A stretch of 64,000 nt of DNA. Origin: Microbotryum silenes-acaulis. Its lineage: Eukaryota; Basidiomycota; Microbotryomycetes; Microbotryales; Microbotryaceae. Every line of letters begins with the position of its first letter. Positions within the stretch are counted from its first letter, which is position 1. The notes under the pieces were generated by a model, which was given only the letters and a program-made list of their open reading frames with translations, was not told the origin of the DNA and searched no databases. A program made the position numbers and the translations under genes. This document shows positions 22,836 to 35,300 of this stretch, one piece after another. The DNA lies in contig QPFY01000003.1 in NCBI GenBank assembly GCA_003665825.1, positions 1,426,001-1,490,000 on the forward strand, read 5' to 3'.

Positions 22836-24413
22836 ATGTCACAAATGTAGGTACCTCCCCTCAACCCTCACCAGTGGTCCCATGCTTGCTCATTTAGCCA
22901 GCTGACTCGCTCCCCCACATTCTTCGCACCTCGACGGGGCAGGCGAGCTGTACAAGTCAAAGGCACCGGCAAGACCGCCGATGATCTCTACATCGATAAA
23001 GTCGAGCGTCCCAAGCCTCAAAAAGGGCAGGTTCTGGTCAAGGTACGTCGTCGCATCGCTCGACGCCTCGCATCACTGCCTCGCTGACGTAAACGGGACG
23101 CGACCCCGACACCCCCCACCCCATTCTCACTGCTCTCGACGACGAACTTGCATTGCGCTTCCCAACAACGCCCAATCGACATTCCAGGTCAATGCATTCG
23201 GGCTGAACCGTATGGATATTATGCAACGACAGGGCTTGTATCCTCTACCTCCTGGCGTGACCGACATCCTCGGCGTCGAGTTCAGCGGCGTCGTCGAAGA
23301 AACCGCCGGCACAAAGTTCAACAAGGGTGACGCCGTCTTTGGCCTCGCGTACGGCGGAGCTTACGCCGAGTACATCTGCGTCGCCGAAGGCATGGTCACC
23401 GTCAAACCTGAGGGCGTGACCGACGTTCAGGCGGCCGCGATCTGCGAAAATTGGTTGACCGCCTACCAGGCCTTGTACTGGATCGGTGAGACCAAGCCCA
23501 ACCAGTCCGTCCTCATCCATGCTGGAGGGAGTGGTGTCGGGCTCGCTGCCATTCAGTTGGCCAAGACATTCGGAGCGTGAGTCATTCTCCCGAAGTTCTC
23601 CAGCTTGATGACCTTCGGCTTGGGCTCATCCGTGCCCGCTTCCGCTCCAGCTCGAAGATCTTTGCGACAGCTGGCTCGGACGACAAGGTCAAGTTCGTCG
23701 AACAGCATGGTGCCACTTGCTTCAACTACAAGACCCAAGATTGGGCCGAGGAGGTATGTCCGCCATCTTATGTATAATTATAGATGTTGAGGAGACAGTC
23801 GGCTGAGCCCGACTGCACACTCTGCTGTACCGAACCAGATCTCGAAAGCCACGGACAAGACCGGTGTGAACGTCATCATCGATCTTGTCGGTGCATCCTA
23901 CTGGGAGAAGAACATCGCCTCGCTGCAACACGACGGCCACCTCGTGCTCGTCGGTCTCGTCGGAGGCAGGCAAACCGAAAAGCCTCTCGACCTGGGCATG
24001 CTCTTGTTCAAACGATTGAGGGTCCAAGGTAGGTCTCTGTTTTCGTACAATTTCGACGAATTGTATTGGGGGGCTGACCACTTTTCCATCCAACCCCGGC
24101 CACGATACAGGAACAACCCTTCGCTCACGCTCGCTCGAGTACCAGTCCGAGTTGCTTGCCGAGTTTTCCGAGAAAGCGCTTCACAAGCTGTTCTCCAAGT
24201 GCAACGGCCAGAGCGGCCTCGACTTCGTCATCCACAAGGTCAGTTGCCTTTGCATTAGACTAAGGTCATCCTATTTTGTGCAAGTCGCTGATCCTCTGTG
24301 GATCGTGTGGGCGTTGCCAGGTGTACAATTGGGAGGAAATTAGTGACGCGCACAAGGAGATGGAGGATGCCAAAAACACTGGCAAGATTATTTGCACGGT
24401 GCCGAGCTCGTAA
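22836..24413 (+). CDS. Zinc-independent quinone oxidoreductase (PIG3/MDR family)
   Basis: NADPH-dependent medium-chain reductase resembling human TP53I3/PIG3 and bacterial quinone oxidoreductases (family knowledge). Seven exons (22836-22846, 22943-23042, 23188-23576, 23651-23753, 23839-24028, 24111-24238, 24321-24413) total 1,014 nt and 337 residues, the usual length. Exon 1 is only 11 nt; splicing at GTAGGT removes an in-frame stop and gives MSQMRAVQVKGTG. Landmarks: VNAFGLNRMDIMQRQGLY and PGVTDILGVEFSGVVEE (substrate domain), CENWLTAYQALYWIGE, HAGGSGVGLAAIQLAKTFGA (dinucleotide-binding loop), IIDLVGASYWEKN and HDGHLVLVGLVGG. No zinc-ligand Cys cluster is seen, as expected for this subfamily. 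The natural substrate cannot be told from sequence. Confidence 0.88.
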
Positions 24414-24745
24414 GTATACATACGTAGTACAGTATAGACTATGAAACATGACGCCAGTGGAATAACGATGTACACGTGAGACGGTTCAAAATGAGTAAGG
24501 GCTCAAAATTGCCTGGCACTGGTAGACGAGTTGCACCGCCACCAACCGCCACCGTAGCCAGCCGAAGCAGGCCGTAGCTGAGCGTAGCTGTCTCTGGCGT
24601 GCTGCGGCTTCGGAATTGGCGACGTCACTCCGCGGTTGGCCTCTTTCTCACCACTCGTCGCTCTCTCAGCTCCATCTTTGCCACCTCATCCCCGTCCCTC
24701 GCCACTACACCACAACACCACCAACCTCAACACCCACATCTAAAC
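24414..24745. promoter_or_regulatory. Intergenic upstream of the LURP1-like gene
   Basis: 332 bp holding the end of the oxidoreductase transcript and the next promoter. Near 24530-24570 the element CCGCCACC and several GTAGC repeats occur; the last 80 bp are pyrimidine- and CA-rich. Confidence 0.4.
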
Positions 24746-25611
24746 ATGGGGCTCAGCTCACTCGTCGGTGCCGTCACGGGCAAGCAATTGGCGCCCATGA
24801 ACCTCGCCGCAGTGACCCCCCCGATCGGGCTCAATCCCCACTTCATCAAACCAACCCCGGTTGTGCTCGTAATGGCCGAGAGCCGCATGTCCTTCTCCGG
24901 CGATGACTTCACCATCAAGGACAGTGAGTTGTTGACAATCGACTGTCTCCCCTACCCCGTGACTGCTGTTGCCGCTCCCCGCTCCCCCCACAAAACTAAC
25001 GCCCAGACGATTCTCTGTGTGCTCGTTCCAGGCAATGGCGTTCATGTGCTCAAGTGCAGTGGACGTGCCATGAGCTTCAAGGACAAGAAAGGTGGGTCTG
25101 ATCGCTTGCCTACATGCACTTGCTATTGGACAGCTGGACTAACGTAAAATTTACTGTTCCGCGTGTGACCTCTTCGGACTGTGATACGGCTCTCAACATC
25201 TCAATCGCAACAGACTTCAAGGACCCTCAAAACAACTTCTTGTTCAGCCTGCGCGAAAAGACGATGGCGATCCACAAGACGCAGTTGGTCGAGGACGGAT
25301 CGGGCAAGGACTTGTGCAAGCTCGTCAAGAAGATCAGCATCGGCGGATCAAAGTACATCGCCGAGTTCAATAATCTCGTCGGCGACGGCAAGCCGGTCGA
25401 GCTCAAGTGCCGAGGCAACCTGTTGGGCGGCGCGGCCGACATCCTCTACAACGACCGCGTGGTGGTGCAGATCTCGCGTCAGATGTTGAACATGCGCGAG
25501 GCAATGGGGGGCAAGCAGACGTACTACACCACCGTCGCCCCCGGCTTTGATGTCTCGCTCGCCGCGGCGTTGACGATCGCTTGGGACGAGTTTGAGCATG
25601 ACGAGAAGTGA
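24746..25611 (+). CDS. LURP1-related / Tubby-like C-terminal domain protein
   Basis: Three exons (24746-24923, 25032-25091, 25214-25611) total 636 nt and 211 residues. The protein has the pattern of the LURP-one-related family, a single Tubby-like beta-barrel (family knowledge): FSGDDFTIKD, then NGVHVLKCSGRAMSFKDKK, FLFSLREKTMAIHKT, KKISIGGSKYIAEFNNLV, ELKCRGNLLGGAADIL and a C-terminal hydrophobic helix (FDVSLAAALTIAWDEFE). Molecular function is unknown; tubby-like barrels often bind phosphoinositides and can act as phospholipid scramblase relatives, but nothing here proves it. Confidence 0.75.
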
Positions 25612-25906
25612 CGAAAATCTTTCGATGTGTCGGCGGAGGGCTCGAGACTGGCGGAACTTTGTGTCCTGTTGTTCATATTTCCAATATATTTCCTCACGAT
25701 CTGTTTTCACTGTACGCATACACGAGGAACACGAAATACCATGTCCCGTCTGTATTCTCATCCATGTGCGGTCTGACATGGCGCGTAAATTGAATCCTAG
25801 CAGACTCTCAGCGTGAGGCGCTGCTTCGCATTTGCTTTAGCCCCCACCTTGCGCCTCTGCTCCCTCTTCGACCGCGAATAAGCAACCTCCTCCCATCAAA
25901 GCTAAG

Positions 25907-28697
25907 ATGGGCAAAGTCAAGAAGAAAACCAAGGACAAGTCGGCCAAGGACACCAAGGCCGAAGCGAAAAAAGCGAAAAAGGACAAGCAGAGCAAGAAGG
26001 AGGAGGCCAAGCTCAAAAAGAGCAAGGGCAAGAACAAGGACGATGGCGACATGGACGAGGATGACCTTATCAGGTGGGGCATCTAGGATAGATGTATTGG
26101 AAGTAGACTTGCTGATGCTTACTTTGTGGGTACAGGACACTCGAGGAGTATCGCGAGCGATGGGCGGCGGAGCACACCGTATCGGGTTAGTGCCATCGTC
26201 TACGTGAAGCTAGTAGAGCAAGAGTAGATTACTGATGTTTCTGAGCTCTACTCTACACAGAGGACGTGGTTGATGGCCCGCCCTCGCGTCGAGCGAATGC
26301 GACGCTGACCGCTTGCCCCGTCAAGGTTTGTTCTTCGGCCTCGTCTTTCGTCGCTGATCAGCTGATTGCCGTCATCGCTGGGGTCATTTCGAGACTGAGC
26401 CCACCGCTCAGCTCAGCTCACACAAGCTCAACTTCTTCTTCTTTTACCCTGCAGGACCATTTATATCTCATTGGAGGAGAGTACTTTGACGGATCGACGG
26501 TCGCCATCTACCCGGATGTGTTCCGCTACTCGCCGGACAAGAACGAATGGCGTCGCTTCACCTCCCCCACCGCTCCTGGACCTCGTTCGGCGCACCAAGT
26601 CTGTGCCTCCCCAGCGGGCGGAGGCAAGCTGTGGCTCTTTGGCGGCGAGTTCTCGGCCCCAAACCAGTCTTCGTTCCACCACTACCGAGATCTGTGGTGC
26701 TTCGACATCTCGACCCATACTTGGGAACGCTACGACACCAAACTTCGCCCCTCGGCTCGATCGGGCCATCGCATGGCCATGTGGAAGCACCTCATGTTTC
26801 TCTTTGGTGGGTTCCAAGACACCGGCATCCGGACCAGCTACCTCGGCGATCTCTGGGTTTGGGACACATTGAACTGTCGCTGGCATCAGATCGAGATTGG
26901 TCAGGTCGATCGCAAACCCGGACCTCGGAGTGGCTTTTCGTTCATCCCCTGTCCTGAAGGGGTTATTCTCCACGGGGGCTACACAAAGACCTACGAGGGC
27001 AAGAGGGCGACGGGCCAGGCTTTGAACGACACCTGGTTGTTGAGGATGCCTCCCCCGAACGAACACGGCGAATACGACTGGAAGGCGCTCAAGTGGGAGA
27101 AGCGGAAGAAGGTCGGTTACGCCCCAACGCCTCGCTCGGGATGCACGATGACGCTGTGGTCGGCCAAGAACATGGGTGTGCTGTTTGGTGGGGTCAGTGA
27201 CGAGGACAAGGACGAAGAGACGCTCGATTCGACCTTCTACAGCGAGCTGTGAGTTCAGGATCGCTGCTCCTGGGAGTATTTGGCCAGAAGCTGAATGCGG
27301 TCCGAGATGGAGTATGATAACAGCTTCGGCTACAACATGGGTGGGAACGGTCGGTGGATCTCACTGCCGCTCAAAAGGAAGAAAAAACTCGGCGGCAAAA
27401 AGAAGAAAGCCAAGCTGCTGCAACAGCAGCAAACGCCCAAAGTGTCGATCCCCAGCTCACCGGCTGCGAACGATGACGGCGAAGGCCACGACGAAGGGGA
27501 CGACGAGCGCATGGAAGAAGATGACCCAAGCGACAACGAGGACGATACACCCAAGCCCTGGGAAGTCGCAGAGCAGAAGAAACAGGAGGCACTGAACGAC
27601 ATGGACGACGAGGATGATACTGACGATCCCGAAAAGACGATACCTGGTGCAAGGTACAATGCGATGCTCGCGGTGCAACGCAACACGCTCTACTTGTACG
27701 GTGGCATTCTCGAAGCGGGTGACAAGGAGTACACGCTCGACGACTTTTTCACCCTGCAACTCGACAAGCTCGATCGCTTCAACTGCCTGCGCGAGTGTAT
27801 TCTCGAAGGGCTGGACTGGAAGGGTAGCGATTCGGAGAACGACAGCAGCGACGACGACGACGACGATGGCGCGGGCTCGGACGAAAGCGATGATGAGACC
27901 GAAGATGAAGAGGACGATGGGATTGCTCCCGTGGGCGAGGACGCCAACATGGAAGCGGTACCGCTCGAGGATTTGCAGTTATCTGAGGTCGACCTGGCGA
28001 AGATAGCGGCTCAGAAGGAACAAGCCGAGGTGAGACAGGACTATACGATTCAGACTCAGAGCTTCTCAGTGGTAATTAAATCTGACGATATGATGCCGTC
28101 CTACAGAGAGAGGAGCTGCGTAAGCGTGCTCTCGCATTCCAGGGAGTCTCGACGTCGGCGGATCGAACGGCCGAGGATCTCATTTCGACACCGCAGCCGG
28201 GAGAGACGCTCGCCAAGTTCTTTGCACGGTCGAGTAAGCCCAATGTTATTCCTCGACGGGTACCGTTCTTTTGTAACCGCGCGCTGATGCATCTGATATG
28301 TTGCATGTCTTTGATAGAGGAGTATTGGACGCGTAAGGCACACGAAAGCGTCGGCGCGGGCAACCGAGGTAAGGACCTGCGTCGAGACGGTTTCACACTT
28401 TGCGAAGAGGCTTTCCGTAAGCCTTCATTCCCTGAATCTCACACGACTAGATTGTACATGACTGATCCATTCGATGAATTCTTTGTCCTTGCAGAACAAT
28501 ATCAACCTTTGCTTGAGGAGTTGCAACGCATCCAGGAGCAAGCGTGAGTTGCGCACGCCGTTCTTTTCCGACCGCGCACTCTCTGCTGACATACTTCACG
28601 AATTTTGACCTTTCCTTTCTACAGTGGTCTCGATGCCGCTGAAGCAGCAAAGGGAGCTCGAGCGGGTCTTGGAACGGATTCTCGGAACCGTCGGTAG
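25907..28697 (+). CDS. KEL3: Kelch-repeat protein Kel3 / KLHDC4-like
   Basis: Nine exons (25907-26073, 26136-26185, 26261-26325, 26455-27248, 27324-28029, 28107-28233, 28318-28416, 28495-28543, 28625-28697) total 2,130 nt and 709 residues. A Lys-rich start (MGKVKKKTKDKSAKD) is characteristic of this family. Kelch blades follow: HLYLIGGEYFDG, KLWLFGGEFSAPNQSSFHHY, LMFLFGGFQDTGIRTSYLGD, GVILHGGYTKTYEGKRATG, MGVLFGGVSDEDKDEETLDS and NTLYLYGGILEAGDKEYTLD. Two acidic runs (27500-27620 and 27830-27960) interrupt and follow the last blade. The C-terminal helical part (EELRKRALAFQGVS, EYWTRKAHES) is the domain shared with KLHDC4. Role not well defined in the family; the yeast protein is cytoplasmic. 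Confidence 0.9.
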
Positions 28698-29139
28698 TCT
28701 TTCTATGCGGGTGCAGACAGGAAAAACAATGCTGCAACTGAGGCGCATGTCGATACTTAGCCCGAACAATGGACATGCTTGGGGTTCAATACGTATCAGA
28801 TACGATTGTCCCTCTCGCCCGTCACCTAAGCTTGCGTCTGGGTTCTCTGAATGCCGCTCTGGTTCCTCCTCCTCGCCTGCAGCTGGCGGCTACAACTTTC
28901 CGGTTTCGACGGTCCCCACGTGCACTCAATACCTGACCTTGCGAGGGTGAAATCGGTACCGGCACGGTCCAAAACATTGCCGTACGGTTTAGAAGCTGCC
29001 GGCAAGAGGCCTCGCCAGCGTTGCTTTCCAGAGTGCGAAAGAACCCCCCCCCCCCCCCCCCGGCTGTCACCCTGGCGACAAACGGCGACCTTGCCAGGCT
29101 TTCCTTCGGAGCCATTCAAGTTCTCTTTTGTCTTCGAGA
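28698..29139. other. Intergenic with an 18-base C run
   Basis: No gene supported. A homopolymer of 18 C lies at 29044-29061. Some frames upstream of the beta-lactamase relic may be its ruined N-terminus. Confidence 0.4.
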
Positions 29140-29990
29140 TAGTTTTCCCTTGGATCAAGATGAAGAGCAAATTCAAGGTGTACTTGATAAGCTACGGTCC
29201 GTCGCCATCGTCACTACTCCTTCGTTACTCCTTCAAGCGTGGTCTCTGGGCTCAACCCCCTAGCACAGACACGCCGACGCCGAAACCCTTGCCCCACGAC
29301 GACTCGCTCTTCGTGACTCGTAAGTCAGGAAGCTGCGTTGAACCTAGCATGTCAGAGCTAGGCATAGGACAATATAAAGGAAGGTTCGAAATGCTCAAGC
29401 AGTCATTCTGGGTCCTCCAGGCCTCTACAGCGGCTCGACGTATCGCAGTGATGAAGCTCGCTGAGGAGGGCCGAGCGGACGTGGACGCCCCTGTCGGTGA
29501 GTCTTACCCGAGATCGGCAACGCCACGGTCGCTGATGGCCGCAAGCCCAAGCGCGCCATCACGCTTCACCAGCTTCTCATCCATACTTCTGGCCTTGGTT
29601 ACACTTTTTTATTGGAGGAGGATTTCGCTTCAAGTCAGAAACTTGAAGGGGCTCAACGAGACGGAGGGGAAAATTGGGGGGTTCATGACGGCGCTCGTTG
29701 CGGAGCCGGGAGAGGACGCGGCAGTATAGTATTGGCGTCGACAGGGCAGGAGAGTCAGCAAAGGCCCCATCGTTATTTTCTTACTTGAAAACCAGGAGCA
29801 ACGCTAAATTATACGGACCCAGGGTCCGGAACTTCCAGACATCTCCATCGAGTGACCGGCATGAAGCTCGGCGAGCACTGTGAGAAGCGCATCTTTAGGC
29901 CCCTCGGATTGTACGACATCGAGTTTTGGCTCTTACCCGAGAACAAGGAGCATGATTGCAGAGCCTTCCATTCAATGACCCGCAGACGAT
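29140..29990 (+). pseudogene. Beta-lactamase-family serine hydrolase relic (class C/LovD-like)
   Basis: Plus-strand remnants of a class C beta-lactamase fold enzyme. IAVMKLAEEGRADVDAPV (from about 29447) is the helix after the lost SxxK motif. After a frame slip the sequence reads NATVADGRKPKRAITLHQLL and IHTSGLGYTF (about 29518-29610), the LLxHTSGLGY motif. Another slip leads to RQYSIGVDRAGES (the Y-S-x-x-x-D block, about 29715-29755), and then TGMKLGEHCEKRIFRPLGLY (from about 29855) with EFWLLPENKEHD. The order matches the family, but frames change at least twice without introns, the catalytic SxxK is not found, and the C-terminal half is missing. Such enzymes hydrolyse or transesterify in fungal secondary metabolism. 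The 5' boundary is uncertain. Confidence 0.65.
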
Positions 29991-30151
29991 TATGCCGTGT
30001 TTGCAGTGCGAGGCTGCGGTTTACAACGCAGTGGGTCGCGCTTCGTGGAAGAGATGGTTGCGAATTTGTTTGCGTGGTTGCATATGAGAATACGACTCGA
30101 GGCAATGCGTGTAGAAAGATCCGACCAGACCATAGGCTCGAAGCAAATGCT

Positions 30152-31605
30152 CTACCGCTTCTTCCTCTCCTCTTCGACGCTCTCATCCTCGCCTCCGTCA
30201 ACGACGTCGACGTGGGCTGGCCTCTTCCACCGCCCAAAGAGGTAATTGCCCCGAATGACGAGTAGATCGACGGCCATCTTGATCGAATCCTTGATGAGGT
30301 CGACCTTGCTCCCGTCGACTTCGTGCCACCGGATACCGACCTCGCGCAGGGGTACACCGGCGAGGGAAGCGAGCAGCAATAGTTCGCAGTCAAAGATCCA
30401 AGACGGGGAATGGAGCGAGGGGTAGAGGTGCGCAGCCGAGGCGCGGGTCGACAGCTTGAAGCCGCATTGGGTATCACGGATCGCCCGGATCCCGAGCAGG
30501 TGAAGATAGGCATGGAAGCAACGCATGAGAAAATTGCGCAAAAATGACCGCTGTGAGGGAGAGGATCGGCCGCAGCCTGACGTTAGCGATCTTTGATAAT
30601 TTGATTCTAAAGTTTGGTTCGCGATCACGAACCTTGACCACGGCTTCTGTTCGGACAAGATGGGCGCGAGAGCCGACGATGACACCGTGGGGTGGTAGTT
30701 TGGCACTGGTCCGACGCTGCTGCGTCTCCAATCGATCGAGCGTGGCCTCTAGGAGAGCCAGATCTGGAAAATGCGAGGCGCCGTCGGCATCGACGAACAA
30801 GATGCGATGGCCCGCTGCGTGCATGACACCCTGTGTGATGTGGTGTAGTTTTCGAGTATGAGCACACACCTCAAGCTGCGCAAAGAACTCGATGAAGATA
30901 TGCCAGCCACTGACGTGTTTAGTCGCGCCGCCCTTGCCCCTGTTCCTTCTCAGTCTTGCGACCTTGACCTGCCCTCGCTTGCCTCCAAACTGCGCATGAA
31001 GCTTTCGGGACAGCTGGAAAGCGACCTTGGCGGTGTCGTCCTTGCTGCCATCGTCGACGATAAGCACCTCGTACGAGCCGAGATCGATGTCGCTCGCGGT
31101 GATGCGCGGTTGGTCGATCGCGAGTGGCCGTGTCTCGAGATAGTGGATGCACTCGGTCAACATGGCCTCAAGCCTGTCTGCCTCGTTGTACGCGGGTACG
31201 ACAACCGAGAGCTGTACGGTGGCGGGCGAGTCGAGCAAGGACGGCAGTTGCACCGGGGTGTCCGAGTCGATCGTGCGACAAGTCGACTCTGATGCATGCG
31301 GCAGCGGATCACGTGGCGAGAGCAGCACGAGCATCGAGTAAGCCTGAAGAAGCAGTCCAAGGTCGGGAGGGGTGAGCATGGCGCATTAAAACACGGAGTG
31401 CCATGTCAATTGAAGGGCGACTGATTGGGAGGTAGAGCTGGGAGGGCCACCAATCCCCCGTCTCGAGGGCACAAACGGAAACGGTCTGCACATGAGAGGG
31501 GTGTTCGGAATGGACCGACCGACTTACGAGGACGCTGACGAGCGCCGGCACCAGCACCGCACAAGCGACCCAGAGCCATGGTGATGTTGGAGCAGAAAAG
31601 GACAT
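30152..31605 (-). CDS. ALG5: Dolichyl-phosphate beta-glucosyltransferase Alg5
   Basis: ER enzyme that makes dolichol-phosphate-glucose for N-glycan assembly (family knowledge). Four exons (31605-31528, 31343-30915, 30830-30633, 30550-30152) total 1,104 nt and 367 residues. The N-terminal membrane anchor is [15 protein letters not shown]. The GT-A domain follows: [60 protein letters not shown] (DxD-type site), [35 protein letters not shown] and [19 protein letters not shown], all hallmarks of Alg5. The charged C-terminal tail after LFGRWKRP looks species-specific. It faces the beta-lactamase relic tail to tail and shares a 787-bp upstream region with LRG1. Confidence 0.94.
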
Positions 31606-32392
31606 GTCGCCTTCCTACCTCGCTCGGGATTTCTATCGACACGCACCCAAGTGACTGGTGCAGTGGGGAGAGAGGTGGGGAGAGAGGGACGGACACGTTT
31701 ACCGGCGGCCGTGCTGCGACTCGGGCGCCCCGGTGCTCCGGTGCGACAGTCGCGGCCGATTTTCATTACCAAAAAGTGCACGCTTGCGATAATGAAATTG
31801 GACCTTCAATAGCGACTCGACGACTGCGCGACTCGGCGAGCACGCGCGTGGACTTGGACAGCTCGACCCTTCGCCGTGCACGCGGTCACGACTGAACCCG
31901 CTCGACCGCACCGACAGTTGCCAGTCGGATCCGGTTGCTGGATCAAGAGTGCACGCTACGACTGTGACCAGGCGAGTGAACGCGACAGAACAGTGGGAAG
32001 AGGAAGACAGTAGTCTGCAGGTGAACAGTCTCGTACCCTTCCCCTCGGTGTACATCCACCCACTCCACCACCACCACCACCACCATCGACACGACGACCA
32101 CGAGCGAGTGACGTCCAGCGGCACCTCCAACCCGGTGTGCAGCGAGCTAGCTATCTCTGTGAGGCGGTCGATATCGGTCTAGACGCCTTCATCCGTGCGA
32201 CTGCCACTCTTGGCGTCGAGTGGACGAGCTCGTCGCTACCGGACGTGGGCACGCCTTGGCTACGCCCCCATCTGAGGATCGTCGCCCGCAAGCGCACAAG
32301 CAGCTAGCCAGAGGCCGTTGCGCAGCCCACCACCGACCGCCGACCGGGCCACTCCGGACCACCTCGAGGCACGTTCCGACACGACCGCGGCC
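31606..32392. promoter_or_regulatory. Shared upstream region of ALG5 and LRG1
   Basis: 787 bp between divergent start codons. It includes a CAC trinucleotide run at about 32066-32088. No conserved gene. Frames reading through toward 32393 are 5' leader of LRG1. Confidence 0.5.
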
Positions 32393-35300
32393 ATGCCGAG
32401 TCAGCCTTCGTCTTCGTCCAACTACTACGGCCAGAGGCAGGCCCCATCGTCGTCCCCATCGTCGTCATCTCAGCAGCAACAGCAAGCGATCGACTACGCG
32501 CGCTTCGCTCCTCCAACCTCGTCGTCGCCGTCGTCATCGAACCCGCCTTCGCGGCAGGGGTCCGGGTCGGCCGGCACCGCTACCACTGCGCCCCATCCCG
32601 GTACTACCGAGCGACGCCTCCACCACGCATCCGATGAGTCGCTACACGGCGACGACCGCGAACCGCCCGAACCCAACTTTGCCGGCCGGGGCGCCGGAAG
32701 GCACTCGCAGAACCTCGGCAACGGCATGTCCCTTCCACCTATCAACACCCTGCTGCAGCCCTACGGATCCGCGGTCGTCTCGTCACCGCTGCAGCACTCG
32801 CAGCTCTCACCACCGCCACCGACCATAGCTACTTCGGCCGCCTCGCCAGGCGTAGGGGCCGGTCCGACTATCGGCGCGGCGAATGGCTCTCCTCGCATGT
32901 CGTTCCTATCAAGGTCTCTCCACGCCGCTCCACCCGTGTCTCCGCACGTGTCATCATCCTCCTCTCCGGCGACTTCAACGACAACGTCGACACTGGCCGC
33001 TCGTCCCGGAAGGAGTGCGAGCACCTCGTCCCCCGCCGTCCCTGTCAGTGGCTCTTTCGGCTCGACGTCGGCGCCCACTTCCACGTCCACGTCCACGTCG
33101 GCCTCGACCTCGACCTCGACCTCAACGTCGTACTCGCCGAGAACTCGCGCGTCGTCGCCCTCGACGCGGGAGACACACTTTCCCCCCTCGAAATCCCACT
33201 CTAACTCGTCGACGACTAGCGGTGGGACGTCGCATTCGCAACGCTCGCCCAGAACCGGCAACTTTGACCATCCGGGTCATCTCCCCTCGGCTCCGGGGTT
33301 CCTGTCGACTTCAGTGGGATCGTCGTCGACGTCGTCAATGGTCTCCTCGTCGCACCATGGGCCGAGGGAGGTCGAGGGTGGCTCAAATGGTGGCGTACGC
33401 GAACGGGAACGGGAACGAGAACGGGAAGGGCATCGTTCCGATCGCGAAGGAAAACGGGAGCGGTCAGGCGGGCAGCACTGCGCCAAGTGCGACTTGCCGA
33501 TGACGGGCCAGTTTGTTCGGGCTCTGGGCACGGTCTATCATCTCGACTGCTTTCGGTGTCTGGTCAGTCATCTGTCTTGATGAGTTCACGCGCATCCGTA
33601 TCGGCGTGAAATCCCGACTCCGCTGGCTGACCTTTCGCCCGGTAATTTCGCTGTGACCCGTCATCGTGCAGGACTGCAACAAGGTCGTCGCCAACAAGTT
33701 CTTTCCCATCGACGCCCCCGACGGCAGCAGCGGCCGGCAGGTACCGCTGTGCGAGACCGACTACTTTCGGCGGCTCAACCTTCTGTGCCAAAAGTGTGGT
33801 CAGGCTTTGAGGGGCAGTTACATCACAGCCCTAGGTACGTTCGCGTCCACGTTCAACCTGACCTGAGATGCCGAGTGCGTTTTCGTCTGATCGTCCCCTT
33901 TTTTCTCTGCTGCGCTGCACAGACATGAAGTTCCACGTCGAGCACTTCACGTGTTCCATCTGCCCGACCGTCTTTGGCCCACAGGACTCGTACTATGAGC
34001 ACGCCGGCTCCGTCTATTGCCACTTCCATTATTCGACTCGCTTCGCCGTAAAATGTACGGGGTGCCGGACGGCGATCCTCAAACAGTTCGTCGAGATCAA
34101 CCGCAACAGCGTCGATGAGCACTGGCATCCCGAGTGCTACATGATCAACAAAGTAAAAAATGCATATCGTGACCGTACCATCCGAATGGAGCGCGCACCC
34201 ACTGACGACCCTATCCTCTCGCACTTCGTAGTTTTGGAACATCAAGCTTGCGCTCAGCCCTGTGGCCAAAGCCGTCGAAACGGCTGTCGAGACGGGCGGC
34301 GGCAGCGGCGAAGCCGTGTCGATCGCGGGCGAAGGAGCGGCGGATGCGAATGGACCCCCTTCCAAGGCCCTCGAAGCCAAGGAGTACCTGGCCCAGGAAG
34401 AGGCTGAAACGCCGTTGTCGCTCAAAGCGCGGCAAAAGCTGATGGAGGAGCAAGTCTACCGGATCTGGACCGTGCTATCGGCGTTCGAGGAGAGCAGTGC
34501 GGCGTGCATCTCCGAGATGCTGCGCCACGTATCGTCGGGGCACTACATCGATGGCGTGCAGATGGCCGAAAAGTTCGTTGTGCACGTCGAGACGCTGTTC
34601 GCCGCCATCGACGATCTTTCGGCGCAGTTCAAGCTCGCCGGCACGAAAGAGATTTCGCACGTGCGCGAGGCGCGCATGTTGTGCAAAAAGGTTGTGAGCT
34701 TCTTCTCGCTGCTGTCGCACACCCACGAGACGGGGGCGCGCAAGATGTCGATCACCCAAGACCTGCTCTCGCTCGTGACCGGTCTGGCGCACTACCTCAA
34801 GATCCTCATTCGGATCGCCTTGACGGCCGCGCTCAAGCTCGAACGCGAGTTCGACAGCCCGACCGCCATCGCCGGGTTCTTGACAAGGTTGGACCAGCTC
34901 GCGCACGACCCCGACGCCAGCACAAAAAATTCACCCAACAACTCGCTCGACCTCCACAGCGCCGCAGCCGCATTGACGAGCCATGCGAACGGTCTAGCGT
35001 CAGCGCGAGGAAAGAAATCTTCCGAGATGAGCCGCGAAGCTAGCGGGCGGTCCTATCGGTACAAGTCGCTGATGCGTCCCGACGGCTCCACGCTGGTCGG
35101 TTCTGGGGAGGCGACGACGGATCTGTGCGAAGGGTGTCACCTCACCGTCGAGGAGGAGTGCGCTCGGTACGGCACTAGCCACCGATGGCACCTCGCTTGC
35201 CTGCAGTGTAAGGCGTGCGGCAAATCGGCGAGTCGGGACCAGCCCGTCTCGGCGCAGGACCGGGCCGAGAACGTGTGGTGGCCCGAGTTCAGACTCGAGG

